This document shows, one piece after another, positions 55,408 through 64,000 of a stretch of DNA of 64,000 nucleotides; positions within the stretch are counted from its first letter, which is position 1, and the number at the start of each line of letters is the position of its first letter. The notes beneath the pieces were generated by a model. The model was given only the letters and a program-made list of their open reading frames with translations, was not told where the DNA came from and did no database searches. Position numbers and translations under genes: made by a program. The stretch is from Paenibacillus qinlingensis (GTDB taxonomy: Bacteria > Bacillota > Bacilli > Paenibacillales > NBRC-103111): the NCBI RefSeq assembly GCF_013204845.1, contig NZ_JABMKY010000007.1, positions 186,001 to 250,000 of the forward strand, written 5' to 3'.

Positions 55408-55425
55408 GATTACGGCGTATTGTAG

Positions 55426-55472
55426 AAAAAGCACTTCAACCACTTCTTTAGAGTGGGGGAGGTGCTTTTTTG
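55426..55472 (+). terminator. Intrinsic terminator between the 153-residue gene and kdp
   Basis: AAAAAGCAC..ACCACT-tcttta-GAGTGG..GGTGCTTTTTT, a strong hairpin with T tail. It makes the kdp genes depend mainly on the promoter that follows. Confidence 0.88.
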
Positions 55473-55490
55473 GCTTCCGTATATCCTATT

Positions 55491-55557
55491 TTTATACTTT
55501 TTTTATGCGGACCACACAGATTCTTTACCCCCTTTTTATACAGATCGGCGTTACAAT
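55491..55557 (+). promoter_or_regulatory. kdp promoter with KdpE-box
   Basis: TTTATACTTTTTTTA (55491-55505) matches the T-rich KdpE operator known from the E. coli kdpFABC promoter. A TACAAT -10 element (55552-55557) lies downstream with no good -35. With transcription starting near 55564, the box would lie about -73 to -59, close to the activator position in E. coli. A weaker TTTTTATAC lies at 55533-55541. Between here and 55820 no well-supported gene is visible. Confidence 0.65.
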
Positions 55558-55819
55558 GTTTCAGGAAAGGGGGCGGTGATCATCATGCAACGTGATTTTT
55601 TTGCTGATAGCTGCGCCAACCAAGGCAGGCGAGGCGTTTATGAAACATACAAAATTGGTTGTACTTCCTTTTGTTGCATTAACGAACAACAAGATGGAGA
55701 GAATCAAGTTAGAGGGTAAGGGAGTCATGGATTCTAAAAATGGGGACCGTCAAGTTTCTACTACTATCTCTAAAAGAAAATAAAAATATAGATTCTGTTT
55801 GATTTGAAGGAGGTGTGTC

Positions 55820-55906
55820 ATGTTTAACGATGTAACGATGATTTTATTATTTGCAGTAACCTTTCTAGGATTTTGGGGATTTGCGAAATATTGTGAAAAA
55901 GCATAA
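55820..55906 (+). CDS. 28-residue membrane peptide upstream of kdpF
   Basis: AAGGAGGTG lies 5 bases before ATG 55820. The product is one hydrophobic helix (MILLFAVTFLGFWGFAKY) ending in CEKA. The strong ribosome-binding site and position directly before kdpF argue that it is translated. It resembles small single-helix peptides ending in a C(E/D)K/R motif that precede kdpF in other bacteria, as far as I recall. It may assist the Kdp complex (inference). Confidence 0.7.
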   Translation: MFNDVTMILLFAVTFLGFWGFAKYCEKA

Positions 55907-55956
55907 GCGTAAGTTTACGAAGTCGATTTTCAAGAAAAACGTTAGGAGGCAATCAG

Positions 55957-56034
55957 ATGATCGTTATTGGACTCATTGGATGTGCCATTATGGTATATCT
56001 CGGTTTTGTTTTAGTTAAACCAGAGAAATTTTAA
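55957..56034 (+). CDS. kdpF: KdpF, small subunit of the potassium-transporting ATPase
   Basis: The 25-residue peptide has one membrane helix (MIVIGLIGCAIMVYLGFVLV) and the diagnostic KPEKF end. TAGGAGG lies 6 bases upstream. It stabilises the KdpABC complex in the membrane. It sits 41 bases before kdpA. Confidence 0.9.
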   Translation: MIVIGLIGCAIMVYLGFVLVKPEKF

Positions 56035-56075
56035 TTGTAGATTATGAACTTACGTAAGCAGGGGGAGAACCTACT

Positions 56076-57752
56076 ATGGGTATGGGATTGTTACAAGTAG
56101 TCGTCACACTAGGGATTATCATGCTTTTGGTAAAGCCTGTGGGCAGCTACTTGGTCAAAGTGTTTGGCTATGAAAAGAGTGGCCTTGATCGGGTTTTTGG
56201 TCCTTTCGAGCGTGTATCTTATCGCATCATGGGCGTTAAAGAAGACGAAGCCATGGGGTGGAAAAAGTATGTAGGAGCTGTCCTGTTAGTTAACTTTGTG
56301 ATGATGCTTCTTATGTACGCTGTGTTTCGGCTTCAGAAATACTTACCGCTTAACCCTGATGGCATAGGTAATATGCCTCCGGCACTCGCTTTCAATACAG
56401 CTGTTTCTTTCATTACCAATACGAACTGGCAAGCTTACAGCGGTGAAAATGCCATGTCCTATTTGTCACAAATGGTGGGACTTACGTTCCCGATGTTTAC
56501 TTCGGCAGCAACTGGATTTGCTATTGCTGTTGCCTTCACACGCGGTCTAGTCGGCCGTCAAGATAATCTCGGGAATTTTTATGTGGATATAACGAGGGCG
56601 ATTACACGCGTATTCCTGCCACTGAGCTTCATTGTTGCTTTGATTCTAGTTTTTCAAGGTGTTCCACAAACCCTACTGGGTGCCGTACAAGCGACAACCA
56701 TTGAAGGTGCTGGGCAAACCATTACCCGTGGTTTAGTTGCTTCTTTTGAATCTATTAAACACATAGGCACCAACGGTGGTGGTTGGTTTGGCACGAATGC
56801 CGCGCATCCTTTTGAAAATCCAACACCTGTTGCCAATTTGATCCACATTATTTGTATGATGCTCCTGCCTACATCGCTGGTGTACGCATTCGGACTCATG
56901 ATCAAGAACAAGAAGCAAGGCTGGACGATCTTTGCTGCGATGGGAATTATTTTCGTAGTTATGGTCGCTACGGTTTTCTATGCGGAATATAAAGGTGTGC
57001 CTGCGGTAGATGCGTTAGGCGTACATGGGAACATGGAAGGCAAAGAAGTTCGATTCGGACCATCCGAATCCGCGTTATTTACTGCCGTGACCACAGCTGC
57101 AACAACAGGTAGTGTCAACAATATGCATGAGTCACTTACACCTCTTGGAAGCATTGTTCCTTTTGCAGAAATGATGTTGAACAATGTGTTCGGCGGTAAA
57201 GGAGTAGGCTTGTTAAACGGCTTGCTTTACTTGATCTTATCCGTGTTTATCTGCGGGTTAATGGTGGGGCGTACGCCAGAGTTTCTAGGTAAAAAGATTG
57301 AAGGGAAAGAGATTAAGCTAGCGGCCATCGCGATTCTTACCCATCCGCTTATCATTCTCGCACCGACAGCCTGGGCGCTGATTCGCCCTGAATCGATTAC
57401 TTCCATAGCCAACCAGGGCACGCATGGTCTCTCTGAGGTGCTGTATGCCTTCACATCGGGTGCAGCTAATAATGGATCGGCCTTTGGCGGCCTGACCGCG
57501 AACACGAACTTCTACAACTTGGGCATTGGGTTGGTGATGCTGTTTGGCCGTTACATTTCGATCATCGCGATGCTGGCCATTGCGGGATCACTTGCTACGA
57601 AGCGAGTCGTTCCTGTTACAACGGGAACACTTCGGACGAACACGCCTTTATTTATGGGAATTATGATCATGATCATTCTAGTTATTGGTGCTCTAACGTT
57701 CTTCCCGGCGCTGGCATTGGGGCCGATTGCTGAACATTTGGCTGCGCGTTAA
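56076..57752 (+). CDS. kdpA: KdpA, potassium-binding channel-like subunit
   Basis: The 558-residue membrane protein is of full family length, with selectivity-filter-like loops in the four repeats: VSFITNTNWQAYSGE, HIGTNGGGWFGTNAAHPFENPTP, TTAATTGSVNNMHES and SGAANNGSAFGGL. The N-terminus (KPVGSYLVKVFG) is typical. It forms the potassium pore of the KdpFABC P-type ATPase. GGGGGAG precedes ATG 56076. Confidence 0.97.
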   Translation: MGMGLLQVVVTLGIIMLLVKPVGSYLVKVFGYEKSGLDRVFGPFERVSYRIMGVKEDEAMGWKKYVGAVLLVNFVMMLLMYAVFRLQKYLPLNPDGIGNMPPALAFNTAVSFITNTNWQAYSGENAMSYLSQMVGLTFPMFTSAATGFAIAVAFTRGLVGRQDNLGNFYVDITRAITRVFLPLSFIVALILVFQGVPQTLLGAVQATTIEGAGQTITRGLVASFESIKHIGTNGGGWFGTNAAHPFENPTPVANLIHIICMMLLPTSLVYAFGLMIKNKKQGWTIFAAMGIIFVVMVATVFYAEYKGVPAVDALGVHGNMEGKEVRFGPSESALFTAVTTAATTGSVNNMHESLTPLGSIVPFAEMMLNNVFGGKGVGLLNGLLYLILSVFICGLMVGRTPEFLGKKIEGKEIKLAAIAILTHPLIILAPTAWALIRPESITSIANQGTHGLSEVLYAFTSGAANNGSAFGGLTANTNFYNLGIGLVMLFGRYISIIAMLAIAGSLATKRVVPVTTGTLRTNTPLFMGIMIMIILVIGALTFFPALALGPIAEHLAAR

Positions 57753-57790
57753 ACGGATAGACGTAATAGAGATGGAGGATTGATTGGACT

Positions 57791-59827
57791 GTGGAACGTA
57801 AAAAAACATTAACGAAAGACATTGTGAATCAAGCCATTCTGGATTCGTTCAAAAAATTAAATCCTTGGGTCATGATGAAAAATCCCGTCATGTTTGTAGT
57901 AGAGATTGGCACGGTGATTACCCTTCTGCTTTCTTTTGCACCTGAGTTGTTTGGCAGCTCGGAGGTAGGGCGAGGTTATAACATCGCAGTGTTCTTGATT
58001 TTGTTGTTCACCTTGCTCTTCGCAAACTTTGCCGAAGCCTTGGCCGAAGGTCGTGGTAAGGCACAGGCTGATTCGCTGCGGAAGACGAAATCGGATACGA
58101 TGGCTCGTTTGGTTCAAAAGGATGGTTCTTATAAGCAAGTATCTTCGACTTCTCTTCGTAAGGGAGATGTCGTCCGTATTGAAATTGGAGAGATCATCCC
58201 GTCCGACGGTGAAATCATTGAAGGCTTAGCTTCCATTGATGAGTCAGCCATTACGGGTGAATCCGCTCCGGTAATTAAAGAAGCAGGCGGCGATTTCTCA
58301 TCAGTGACAGGCGGTACACGGGTAGCTTCGGACTATATCGTTGTCAAAGTATTGACGGATCCCGGTGAATCATTCTTGGATCGCATGATCGCGCTCGTCG
58401 AAGGTGCCAAGCGGCAGAAAACGCCGAACGAAATTGCGTTAACGACGCTGCTTGCTGTACTGACACTGATCTTCTTAATCGTCATTATGACAATGGTTCC
58501 GATGGCCTCGTATTTGAACGTAAAATTAGAAATTTCCACGTTGATTGCACTGTTGGTATGTCTCATTCCAACGACAATCGGCGGTCTCTTATCCGCGATT
58601 GGTATTGCAGGTATGGATCGTGTGACGCAGTTTAACGTGCTTGCAATGTCAGGTAAAGCGGTTGAAGCAGCTGGCGATATCGATACGATGATTCTGGATA
58701 AAACGGGGACGATTACCTTCGGGAATCGGATGGCTTCCGAGTTTGTGCCAGTTGGCGGCAGATCGGCGAAAGACATTACTTTTGCAGCTCTACAAGCGTC
58801 TGTGAAGGATGAAACACCAGAAGGACGTTCGATTGTTGAGCTTGCGAATAAACTCGGCGAGTCTTGGCAAGCGGATCACTACTCGGATGCAGCAGTGGTG
58901 GAGTTCACCGCAGAAACACGGATGTCGGGACTTGATCTAGCAGATGGTGTGAAATTCCGCAAAGGTGCGGTTGATGCGATTAAGAACTACGTTACTGCGC
59001 AGGGTGGCAAAATTCCTGCTGAATTAGAAGCGATAACGAACCGAATCGCGAAAGCCGGAGGCACGCCACTCGCGGTTGCGATTAACGAGCGGATCTATGG
59101 CGTTATTTACCTCAAGGATACGGTAAAACCGGGCTTGAAGGAACGATTTGCAGAACTTCGCGCCATGGGTATCAAAACCGTTATGTGTACAGGTGATAAC
59201 CCACTTACGGCTGCGACGATTGCACTCGAGGCCGGTGTGGATGAGTTTATTGCTGAAGCGAAGCCGGAAGATAAAATTGCAGCGATTAAGAAAGAGCAAC
59301 AAGAAGGCAAGCTCGTCGCTATGACGGGGGACGGCACGAATGATGCGCCTGCGCTCGCACAAGCGGATGTAGGACTTGCGATGAATTCAGGAACGATGGC
59401 TGCCAAAGAGGCGGCAAACATGATCGATCTAGATTCCGATCCGACTAAGCTGCTATCGGTAATCTCCATTGGTAAACAATTATTGATTACGCGTGGAGCT
59501 TTGACGACGTTCTCGATCGCCAACGACATTGCTAAATACTTCGCGATTATACCTGCGATGTTCATTCTAGCTATGCCGCAGCTGCAGGCGTTGAACATTA
59601 TGAATCTGGCCTCACCAGAATCGGCCATTTTGTCAGCTTTAATTTTCAATGCCATCATCATCCCGCTGTTGATTCCCATTGCCATGAAGGGTGTTAAGTA
59701 CCGGGCGATGTCGGCTGATCGGCTGTTGTCACGTAATGTTTTGCTCTACGGTATCGGTGGTGTGGTTGTGCCATTTATCGGGATTAAAATCATTGATATG
59801 GTACTTCACGGCTTAAACATCGTGTAA
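57791..59827 (+). CDS. kdpB: KdpB, ATP-hydrolysing P-type subunit
   Basis: The start is GTG 57791 (GGAGG 12 bases upstream; no better start in frame). The 678-residue P-type ATPase has the actuator motif TGES (155-158), the phosphorylation motif with D303 in [10 protein letters not shown], the nucleotide-binding segment FRKGAVDAI, and the hinge [18 protein letters not shown]. Membrane helices are in place. It drives potassium uptake through KdpA. It ends directly at a hexanucleotide repeat before kdpC. Confidence 0.97.
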   Translation: MERKKTLTKDIVNQAILDSFKKLNPWVMMKNPVMFVVEIGTVITLLLSFAPELFGSSEVGRGYNIAVFLILLFTLLFANFAEALAEGRGKAQADSLRKTKSDTMARLVQKDGSYKQVSSTSLRKGDVVRIEIGEIIPSDGEIIEGLASIDESAITGESAPVIKEAGGDFSSVTGGTRVASDYIVVKVLTDPGESFLDRMIALVEGAKRQKTPNEIALTTLLAVLTLIFLIVIMTMVPMASYLNVKLEISTLIALLVCLIPTTIGGLLSAIGIAGMDRVTQFNVLAMSGKAVEAAGDIDTMILDKTGTITFGNRMASEFVPVGGRSAKDITFAALQASVKDETPEGRSIVELANKLGESWQADHYSDAAVVEFTAETRMSGLDLADGVKFRKGAVDAIKNYVTAQGGKIPAELEAITNRIAKAGGTPLAVAINERIYGVIYLKDTVKPGLKERFAELRAMGIKTVMCTGDNPLTAATIALEAGVDEFIAEAKPEDKIAAIKKEQQEGKLVAMTGDGTNDAPALAQADVGLAMNSGTMAAKEAANMIDLDSDPTKLLSVISIGKQLLITRGALTTFSIANDIAKYFAIIPAMFILAMPQLQALNIMNLASPESAILSALIFNAIIIPLLIPIAMKGVKYRAMSADRLLSRNVLLYGIGGVVVPFIGIKIIDMVLHGLNIV

Positions 59828-59862
59828 AGAGATAGAGATAGAGATAGAGATAGAGATAGAGA
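59828..59862 (+). repeat. AGAGAT hexanucleotide repeat between kdpB and kdpC
   Basis: Five perfect AGAGAT units plus AGAGA fill the space from the kdpB stop to the kdpC ribosome-binding site (GAGGAG at 59865-59870). Copy number could vary by slipped-strand replication, changing spacing by multiples of six without altering either reading frame. Confidence 0.95.
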
Positions 59863-59879
59863 AACGAGGAGATCGCGTT

Positions 59880-60443
59880 ATGAAATCGGTTATGATAGCT
59901 GTTCGTGTATCGTTATTGTTCATGATCGTCTGTGGACTTATTTATCCACTTGCTACGACAGGGGTGGCTCAAGTTTTATTTCCCAAACAAGCAAACGGCT
60001 CTCTCATAGAATCAGGCGGTACGGTGATTGGATCGGAATTACTGGCTCAAAGTTTCGAGTCTCCGAAGCTATTCCATCCAAGAGCTTCAGCAGCCAAGTA
60101 TGACCCTACAGCATCATCTGGCTCCAATACGGTGGTAGCTTCCAGCGATTATGCAGCAGCAATGGCAGAGAAAATTGCTGCGTTAAAGGCTGAAAATCCT
60201 ACGCTAACTGACATTCCGGCAGATTTAGTTACTGTGTCTGGCTCAGGCTTCGATCCAGACTTGTCTCCCGAAGGAGCGAAAGCCCAAGTTCCAAGAATTA
60301 GTAAGGAAACCGGGATTACTGCGAACGAGCTTAACAACTTAATTGACCGCGTGTCAAAAGAGAGACAGCTGGGCATTTTCGGGGAACCAAGAGTCAATGT
60401 GACCGAATTGAATAGGGAATTGCTCAAACAAGTGAAATTGTGA
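59880..60443 (+). CDS. kdpC: KdpC subunit
   Basis: The 187-residue protein has one N-terminal membrane helix (VSLLFMIVCGLIYPLATTGVAQ), FPKQANGSLIE, GSELLAQSFESPKLFHPRASA, SGSGFDPDLSPEGAKAQVPRIS and FGEPRVNVTELNRELL, all family signatures. GAGGAG lies upstream of ATG 59880. It is a required assembly/affinity subunit of KdpFABC. Confidence 0.97.
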   Translation: MKSVMIAVRVSLLFMIVCGLIYPLATTGVAQVLFPKQANGSLIESGGTVIGSELLAQSFESPKLFHPRASAAKYDPTASSGSNTVVASSDYAAAMAEKIAALKAENPTLTDIPADLVTVSGSGFDPDLSPEGAKAQVPRISKETGITANELNNLIDRVSKERQLGIFGEPRVNVTELNRELLKQVKL

Positions 60444-60458
60444 GAAATGATTCTCGTT

Positions 60459-60498
60459 GGACCACTCTCGATCGGTGAGAGTGGTTTCTGCACTTTTT
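60459..60498 (+). terminator. Hairpin after kdpC
   Basis: ACCACTCTC-gatcggt-GAGAGTGGT with a broken T-rich tail (TTCTGCACTTTTT). It may partly separate kdpFABC from the sensor genes. Confidence 0.7.
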
Positions 60499-60523
60499 AG
60501 AGACATGGAAGGAGGACCGAAGT

Positions 60524-62827
60524 ATGGATGGTTTCAAGAGAAAAACACCTGAAGAAATCCTATTATCCATCTCCAAACTGCACCGCGGCAGCTTGAAAAT
60601 TTATATCGGCGCAGTAAGCGGGTCAGGTAAAACTTATCATATGCTGCGAGAAGGGCATAACCTCAAGGGGCAAGGGATCGATGTCGTGATATGTGCAGTC
60701 TCGACACTCCAACGACCGGAAACCGTGGAACAATTAGGGGATTTGGAGAGGGTACCCAGCATTCATTGGATGAAAGACGGTGTGGAACAAAAGGATCTGA
60801 ATCTGAAGGCCTTACTGGAAAGAAATCCTGAAGTTGTGCTCGTTGATGGGCTTGCTCATCAGAACCGGGAGGGTGCCCAGTTTCCAACTAGGCTCGAAGA
60901 TATTAAGTATTTACTCTCGCACGATATTAGCGTGATTTCCACGGTGAATGTCTATGAGCTAGAAGGGACGATGGAAGTTGCCCATAAGCTGACAGGCATT
61001 GAAGTGGGCTGTTGTGTCCCCTCTGATACACTAGAACTGGCTGATGAGGTGAGACTCATTGATGCAACGCCGGAAATGATTTTAACTCGGCTAGGAGAGG
61101 GCCATTTAAAAGGGAACAGAGATGCAGCCTTATTTAAACGCGGTAATTTAGGTGTGCTGCGAGAATTGGCCCTCCGTCTTGTTGCCGAGGATGTGAATGA
61201 TTCTCTGGAAGCACACCGTGAACAGATGGGGATTCAGGGGCCGTCGGGAGCGACGGAACGTATTCTGGTTACAACGCAATATCACTGGAATGGTTCTATT
61301 TATGTACGACGAGGTCAACAAATTGCGAAGCGATTGAATGGTGATCTGCATGTAGTTACACTGCGTAAACTAGGTAAAACGCTTACCAAAGAAGCGGCTA
61401 CTTTTCGAAGGTCAATTATGAAGCTTGTAGAGAAAGTAGGAGGTGAATTTAAGGAGCTGCCGCTTACTTATCGCCGCTGCATTCCACGGATTTTAGTGGA
61501 CTATGCGAACGCAAACCATGTTACACGAATCGTATTAGGGCATTCGAAACAAACGAAATGGCAAACTTTGCTACAAGGCTCCGTTATCAATGGCGTGTTA
61601 AAAAGAACCAAAAATATCGATGTGTTCCTGGTTGCCGACCGTGCTTCTCAGGAAGGAGAGCGTATTCTGCCTGCCCATATTTACACGCCTAAGGAGCCTT
61701 ACAAATATAGACGTCTGAGCAAACAAGAAGTGGACGCGAAGATCGAAAAAATTAGACGTGGGAGATTCAAAGTTTATATTGGCGCTGCACCTGGTGTCGG
61801 TAAGACGTACACGATGCTGCGGGAGGGCAATGATCTGCTCAAAAAGGGGATCGATGTGAAGATTGGTTTGCTTGAAACGCATGGAAGAAAAGAGACGACC
61901 CAGCAAGTGGGGGATCTTGACATTGTGCCGCGAGCAGTAAATCAATATCAAGGTGTAAGGCTGGAGGAGATGGATACAGAAGCCATTATTCGTCTGCGAC
62001 CTGAGGTCGTCTTAGTGGATGAGCTTGCACACACCAACGTACCAGGAAGTAAGAATAAGAAACGTTATGAAGATGTGCTGGAAATTCTGGAAGCGGGCAT
62101 TTCGGTTATCTCGACTGTCAACGTGCAGCATTTGGAGAGTCTGAATGATGCTGTTGAGCATATCACGGGTATTCGCGTGAGGGAAACCGTACCTGATAGT
62201 TTGCTGCGTACGGCAGATGAAGTTCAATTAATTGACGTTGCCCCAGAAGCGCTGCAGCTTCGTATGAGAGACGGCAAGATTTATGCGATGGTCAAAGTAG
62301 ATCAGGCATTAAATAACTTTTTTAAAACAGGAAATCTGATCGCTTTGCGTGAATTAGCACTGCGTGAAATTGCGGATGATGTGGATGAACGTCTAGAATC
62401 CATGGAGCGTAAGAGCTCTTTGCGTGGTCCGTGGAGGCGGAAAGAAGCTATTTACGTGTGTGTGACAGACATTTCGCAGGCAGATCGCTTAATTCGGCGA
62501 GGGTTTCGTATCGCTCATCGGCTTAAAGCAGCTTGGCATGTCAGTTTTATTGCGGTTCGGCAGTCGAATGAAGAGTGGAAGACAAAGCTAGATATATTAG
62601 AGAAGCTGACCATTCGCTTGGGGGGCGAATTTTCCTATCAGGAGGTCGTGAATCGCAGCCACATTCCACGGGTTTTTGCAGCGAAAGCAAGTAAAGCTGG
62701 AGCTACGCAAATCATCGTCTGGAAAGACGATATTGTCCAGAAGCTTTTGCCGCATGCAAGCACAATGGATGTGCTCATTGTTGCTGACTATGAATCGTGG
62801 CAATCTTCGCGAAATAGAGTAAAATAA
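60524..62827 (+). CDS. kdpD: KdpD N-terminal sensor protein with duplicated KdpD-USP unit
   Basis: AAGGAGG precedes ATG 60524. The 767-residue protein has no membrane helix and no kinase domain. It contains two copies, 391 residues apart, of the KdpD sensor domain plus a universal-stress-like domain: P-loop GAVSGSGKT (29-37) and GAAPGVGKT (420-428). The second copy has intact LLETHGRKET and VLVDELAHTN (D499-E500); in the first these are CAVSTLQRPET and VLVDGLAHQN (D108-G109), so copy one is degenerate at two conserved motifs. Known KdpD carries this unit once, fused to the kinase. It probably senses potassium or c-di-AMP and controls the kinase encoded next (inference). Confidence 0.9.
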   Translation: MDGFKRKTPEEILLSISKLHRGSLKIYIGAVSGSGKTYHMLREGHNLKGQGIDVVICAVSTLQRPETVEQLGDLERVPSIHWMKDGVEQKDLNLKALLERNPEVVLVDGLAHQNREGAQFPTRLEDIKYLLSHDISVISTVNVYELEGTMEVAHKLTGIEVGCCVPSDTLELADEVRLIDATPEMILTRLGEGHLKGNRDAALFKRGNLGVLRELALRLVAEDVNDSLEAHREQMGIQGPSGATERILVTTQYHWNGSIYVRRGQQIAKRLNGDLHVVTLRKLGKTLTKEAATFRRSIMKLVEKVGGEFKELPLTYRRCIPRILVDYANANHVTRIVLGHSKQTKWQTLLQGSVINGVLKRTKNIDVFLVADRASQEGERILPAHIYTPKEPYKYRRLSKQEVDAKIEKIRRGRFKVYIGAAPGVGKTYTMLREGNDLLKKGIDVKIGLLETHGRKETTQQVGDLDIVPRAVNQYQGVRLEEMDTEAIIRLRPEVVLVDELAHTNVPGSKNKKRYEDVLEILEAGISVISTVNVQHLESLNDAVEHITGIRVRETVPDSLLRTADEVQLIDVAPEALQLRMRDGKIYAMVKVDQALNNFFKTGNLIALRELALREIADDVDERLESMERKSSLRGPWRRKEAIYVCVTDISQADRLIRRGFRIAHRLKAAWHVSFIAVRQSNEEWKTKLDILEKLTIRLGGEFSYQEVVNRSHIPRVFAAKASKAGATQIIVWKDDIVQKLLPHASTMDVLIVADYESWQSSRNRVK

Positions 62828-62831
62828 GCCT

Positions 62832-64000
62832 ATGGACACTCAAAAAAAGGAACTTGCAAACTGGCAATCGTATGGTGTGACGGCACTTTTTATCGTCCTT
62901 TTGACGATATTTTTAAAAGGTTTTGAATCGTTCTTCGATCTGGTCAATATATCACTACTGTACTTATTCCCTGTTCTGTTTAGTGCGGTTCGATGGGGGA
63001 GAGGGCCCTCTTTCTTTGCTGCGGGACTAGGGGTGTTGGTAGTTGACTTCTTATTTGTCCCACCTACCCTCAGTCTTACGGTTTCTGATTTGCGTTATAT
63101 CCTAACGTTTATTGTATTCTTATGTGTGGCTGGTCTTACGTCAAGCCTTGCTTCCAAGCTTAGAAATCAGTTCCATCAGGCAGAGCAGAAGGAAGCGAAT
63201 ACCGCTGCGCTGTATGCGTTAAGTCGCAAGATAACAGCGATTTCAGATTTAGAGATGTTGCTGAAGCAGATTGTTCAACATGTTTCCGATACATTAGAAG
63301 CGAAGGCCGCTATTATGTTGCCAAACCAAGAGGGTGTTCAGGAGGTAGAAGCTTATTCGAGGGATAGTGGAGATTGGGCCAGCGATGAAGCCCACCTAAC
63401 TATTGCCGGATGGGTGAGTCATAACAATACGATTGCGGGACGAGGTACGCGAAGATTGAGTGAATCCTCGGATTTGCATGTCCCTTTAGCGACAGATCAA
63501 CAGGTGCATGGTGTGCTCGCTGTACAAGTTGGTGATCGAGTCATGTCCGATATGCCAGAGCTTATTCGTATTATTGAAGCGCTATCTGATCTTGCAGCTG
63601 TTGCCATTTCTCGAGTTAAGCTAGCGGATGAGGCCAAAGTGGCGCAATTGACTGCTGAGTCTGAGAAACTCCGCACAGCTTTGCTGGATTCTCTTTCTCA
63701 TGAATTACGCACGCCGCTGGCTACGATCATTGGCTCTGTTACAGGTTTACTCGAAGGAGAGGACGTCTTTAGTCCAGAGGATCGCCGAGAGTTATTGCTT
63801 ACAACCCGTGAGGGAGCTACACGCATGAACAGACTCGTTGGGAATTTGCTCGGCATGGTTCGAATTGAGAGCGGCATGATGCGTTTAAATAAGATGTGGT
63901 GCGGGATCGAGGATGTTGTCGGAGTTGCCTTATCACAATTGAAGGATTCTCTGCAGAATAGAGTCGTGAGTGTTGTTCTGGATCCGGATCTGCCATCCGT
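62832..64000 (+). CDS. kdpD: KdpD membrane and histidine-kinase part (3' end outside window)
   Basis: ATG 62832 begins 4 bases after the previous stop, without a clear ribosome-binding site, so it is coupled to the sensor gene. The 389 visible residues hold four membrane helices of the KdpD DUF4118 type (VTALFIVLLTIFL, NISLLYLFPVLFSAVRWGRGPS, LGVLVVDFLFVPP, TFIVFLCVAGLTSSLAS), a GAF-like domain (about 135-265), and the HisKA domain with H290 in DSLSHELRTPLATIIGSV. The HATPase domain starts at the edge. The KdpD N-terminal domain is missing and is encoded by the preceding gene. kdpE should follow outside the window. Confidence 0.93.
   Translation, partial: MDTQKKELANWQSYGVTALFIVLLTIFLKGFESFFDLVNISLLYLFPVLFSAVRWGRGPSFFAAGLGVLVVDFLFVPPTLSLTVSDLRYILTFIVFLCVAGLTSSLASKLRNQFHQAEQKEANTAALYALSRKITAISDLEMLLKQIVQHVSDTLEAKAAIMLPNQEGVQEVEAYSRDSGDWASDEAHLTIAGWVSHNNTIAGRGTRRLSESSDLHVPLATDQQVHGVLAVQVGDRVMSDMPELIRIIEALSDLAAVAISRVKLADEAKVAQLTAESEKLRTALLDSLSHELRTPLATIIGSVTGLLEGEDVFSPEDRRELLLTTREGATRMNRLVGNLLGMVRIESGMMRLNKMWCGIEDVVGVALSQLKDSLQNRVVSVVLDPDLPS

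Noticed and set aside
55585..55783. Two short overlapping frames (44 and 63 codons) between the KdpE box and kdpF
   Set aside because: They overlap in different frames and neither has a recognisable domain or helix. One could be a leader peptide, but evidence is too weak.
57857..58776. Minus-strand frames inside kdpB
   Set aside because: They are antisense shadows of a gene whose P-type ATPase motifs are all intact.

Overview
The window looks like chromosome from a Paenibacillus-type Firmicute. The evidence is Gram-positive Shine-Dalgarno sequences (AAGGAGG/GGAGG) with frequent TTG and GTG starts, an LplA/LplB/LplC-type sugar importer next to YesM/YesN-type two-component genes, a KimA potassium importer, a c-di-AMP (ydaO-type) riboswitch, and many multi-domain secreted carbohydrate-active proteins. 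Nothing looks like plasmid, phage or IS core. The window cuts a gene at each end.

Layout. 1-4.1 kb (minus): a two-gene operon of secreted proteins, one with a dockerin and one with cohesin-like domains. 4.4-7.1 kb: a NarL-type response regulator facing a 7TMR-DISM histidine kinase whose reading frame is broken near 6.53 kb. 7.4-17.9 kb: a carbohydrate-utilisation operon (two permeases, binding lipoprotein, YesM kinase, YesN regulator, FAD oxidoreductase, SGNH hydrolase) ending in a strong terminator, followed by seven and a half copies of a 52-bp tandem repeat. 18.5-19.7 kb: an ArsR regulator and an SDR oxidoreductase. 20.0-25.6 kb: a secreted enzyme of about 1,870 residues whose promoter carries the same phased AGAAAT boxes as the importer operon, so the two probably form one regulon. 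25.7-30.5 kb: small stress and housekeeping genes (methyltransferase, Rrf2 regulator, AhpD-like protein, HAD phosphatase, HxlR regulator, NmrA-like protein, DUF2269-like protein).

30.7-41.7 kb is the most unusual region. It holds a NADAR protein, two WYL regulators in a divergent operon, and a four-gene RNA-repair operon: RlaP-like nucleotidyltransferase, RtcB ligase, Hen1 3'-end methyltransferase and Pnkp kinase-phosphatase-adenylyltransferase. Two different RNA-sealing chemistries therefore share one transcript. Immediately downstream, in the opposite direction, lie an eCIS-type DUF4157 protein with a toxin-like C-terminus and a small acidic gene that may be its immunity partner.

42-49.8 kb: a chemotaxis receptor, then a seven-gene overlapping operon for a lipid-linked glycan or exopolysaccharide. 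49.9-51.7 kb: adenine deaminase. 51.9-64 kb: potassium homeostasis, consisting of kimA, a c-di-AMP riboswitch ahead of an unknown 153-residue gene, and a kdpFABC operon with a recognisable KdpE box. A split KdpD follows: one protein with a tandemly duplicated sensor domain, then the membrane/kinase part, which runs off the window.
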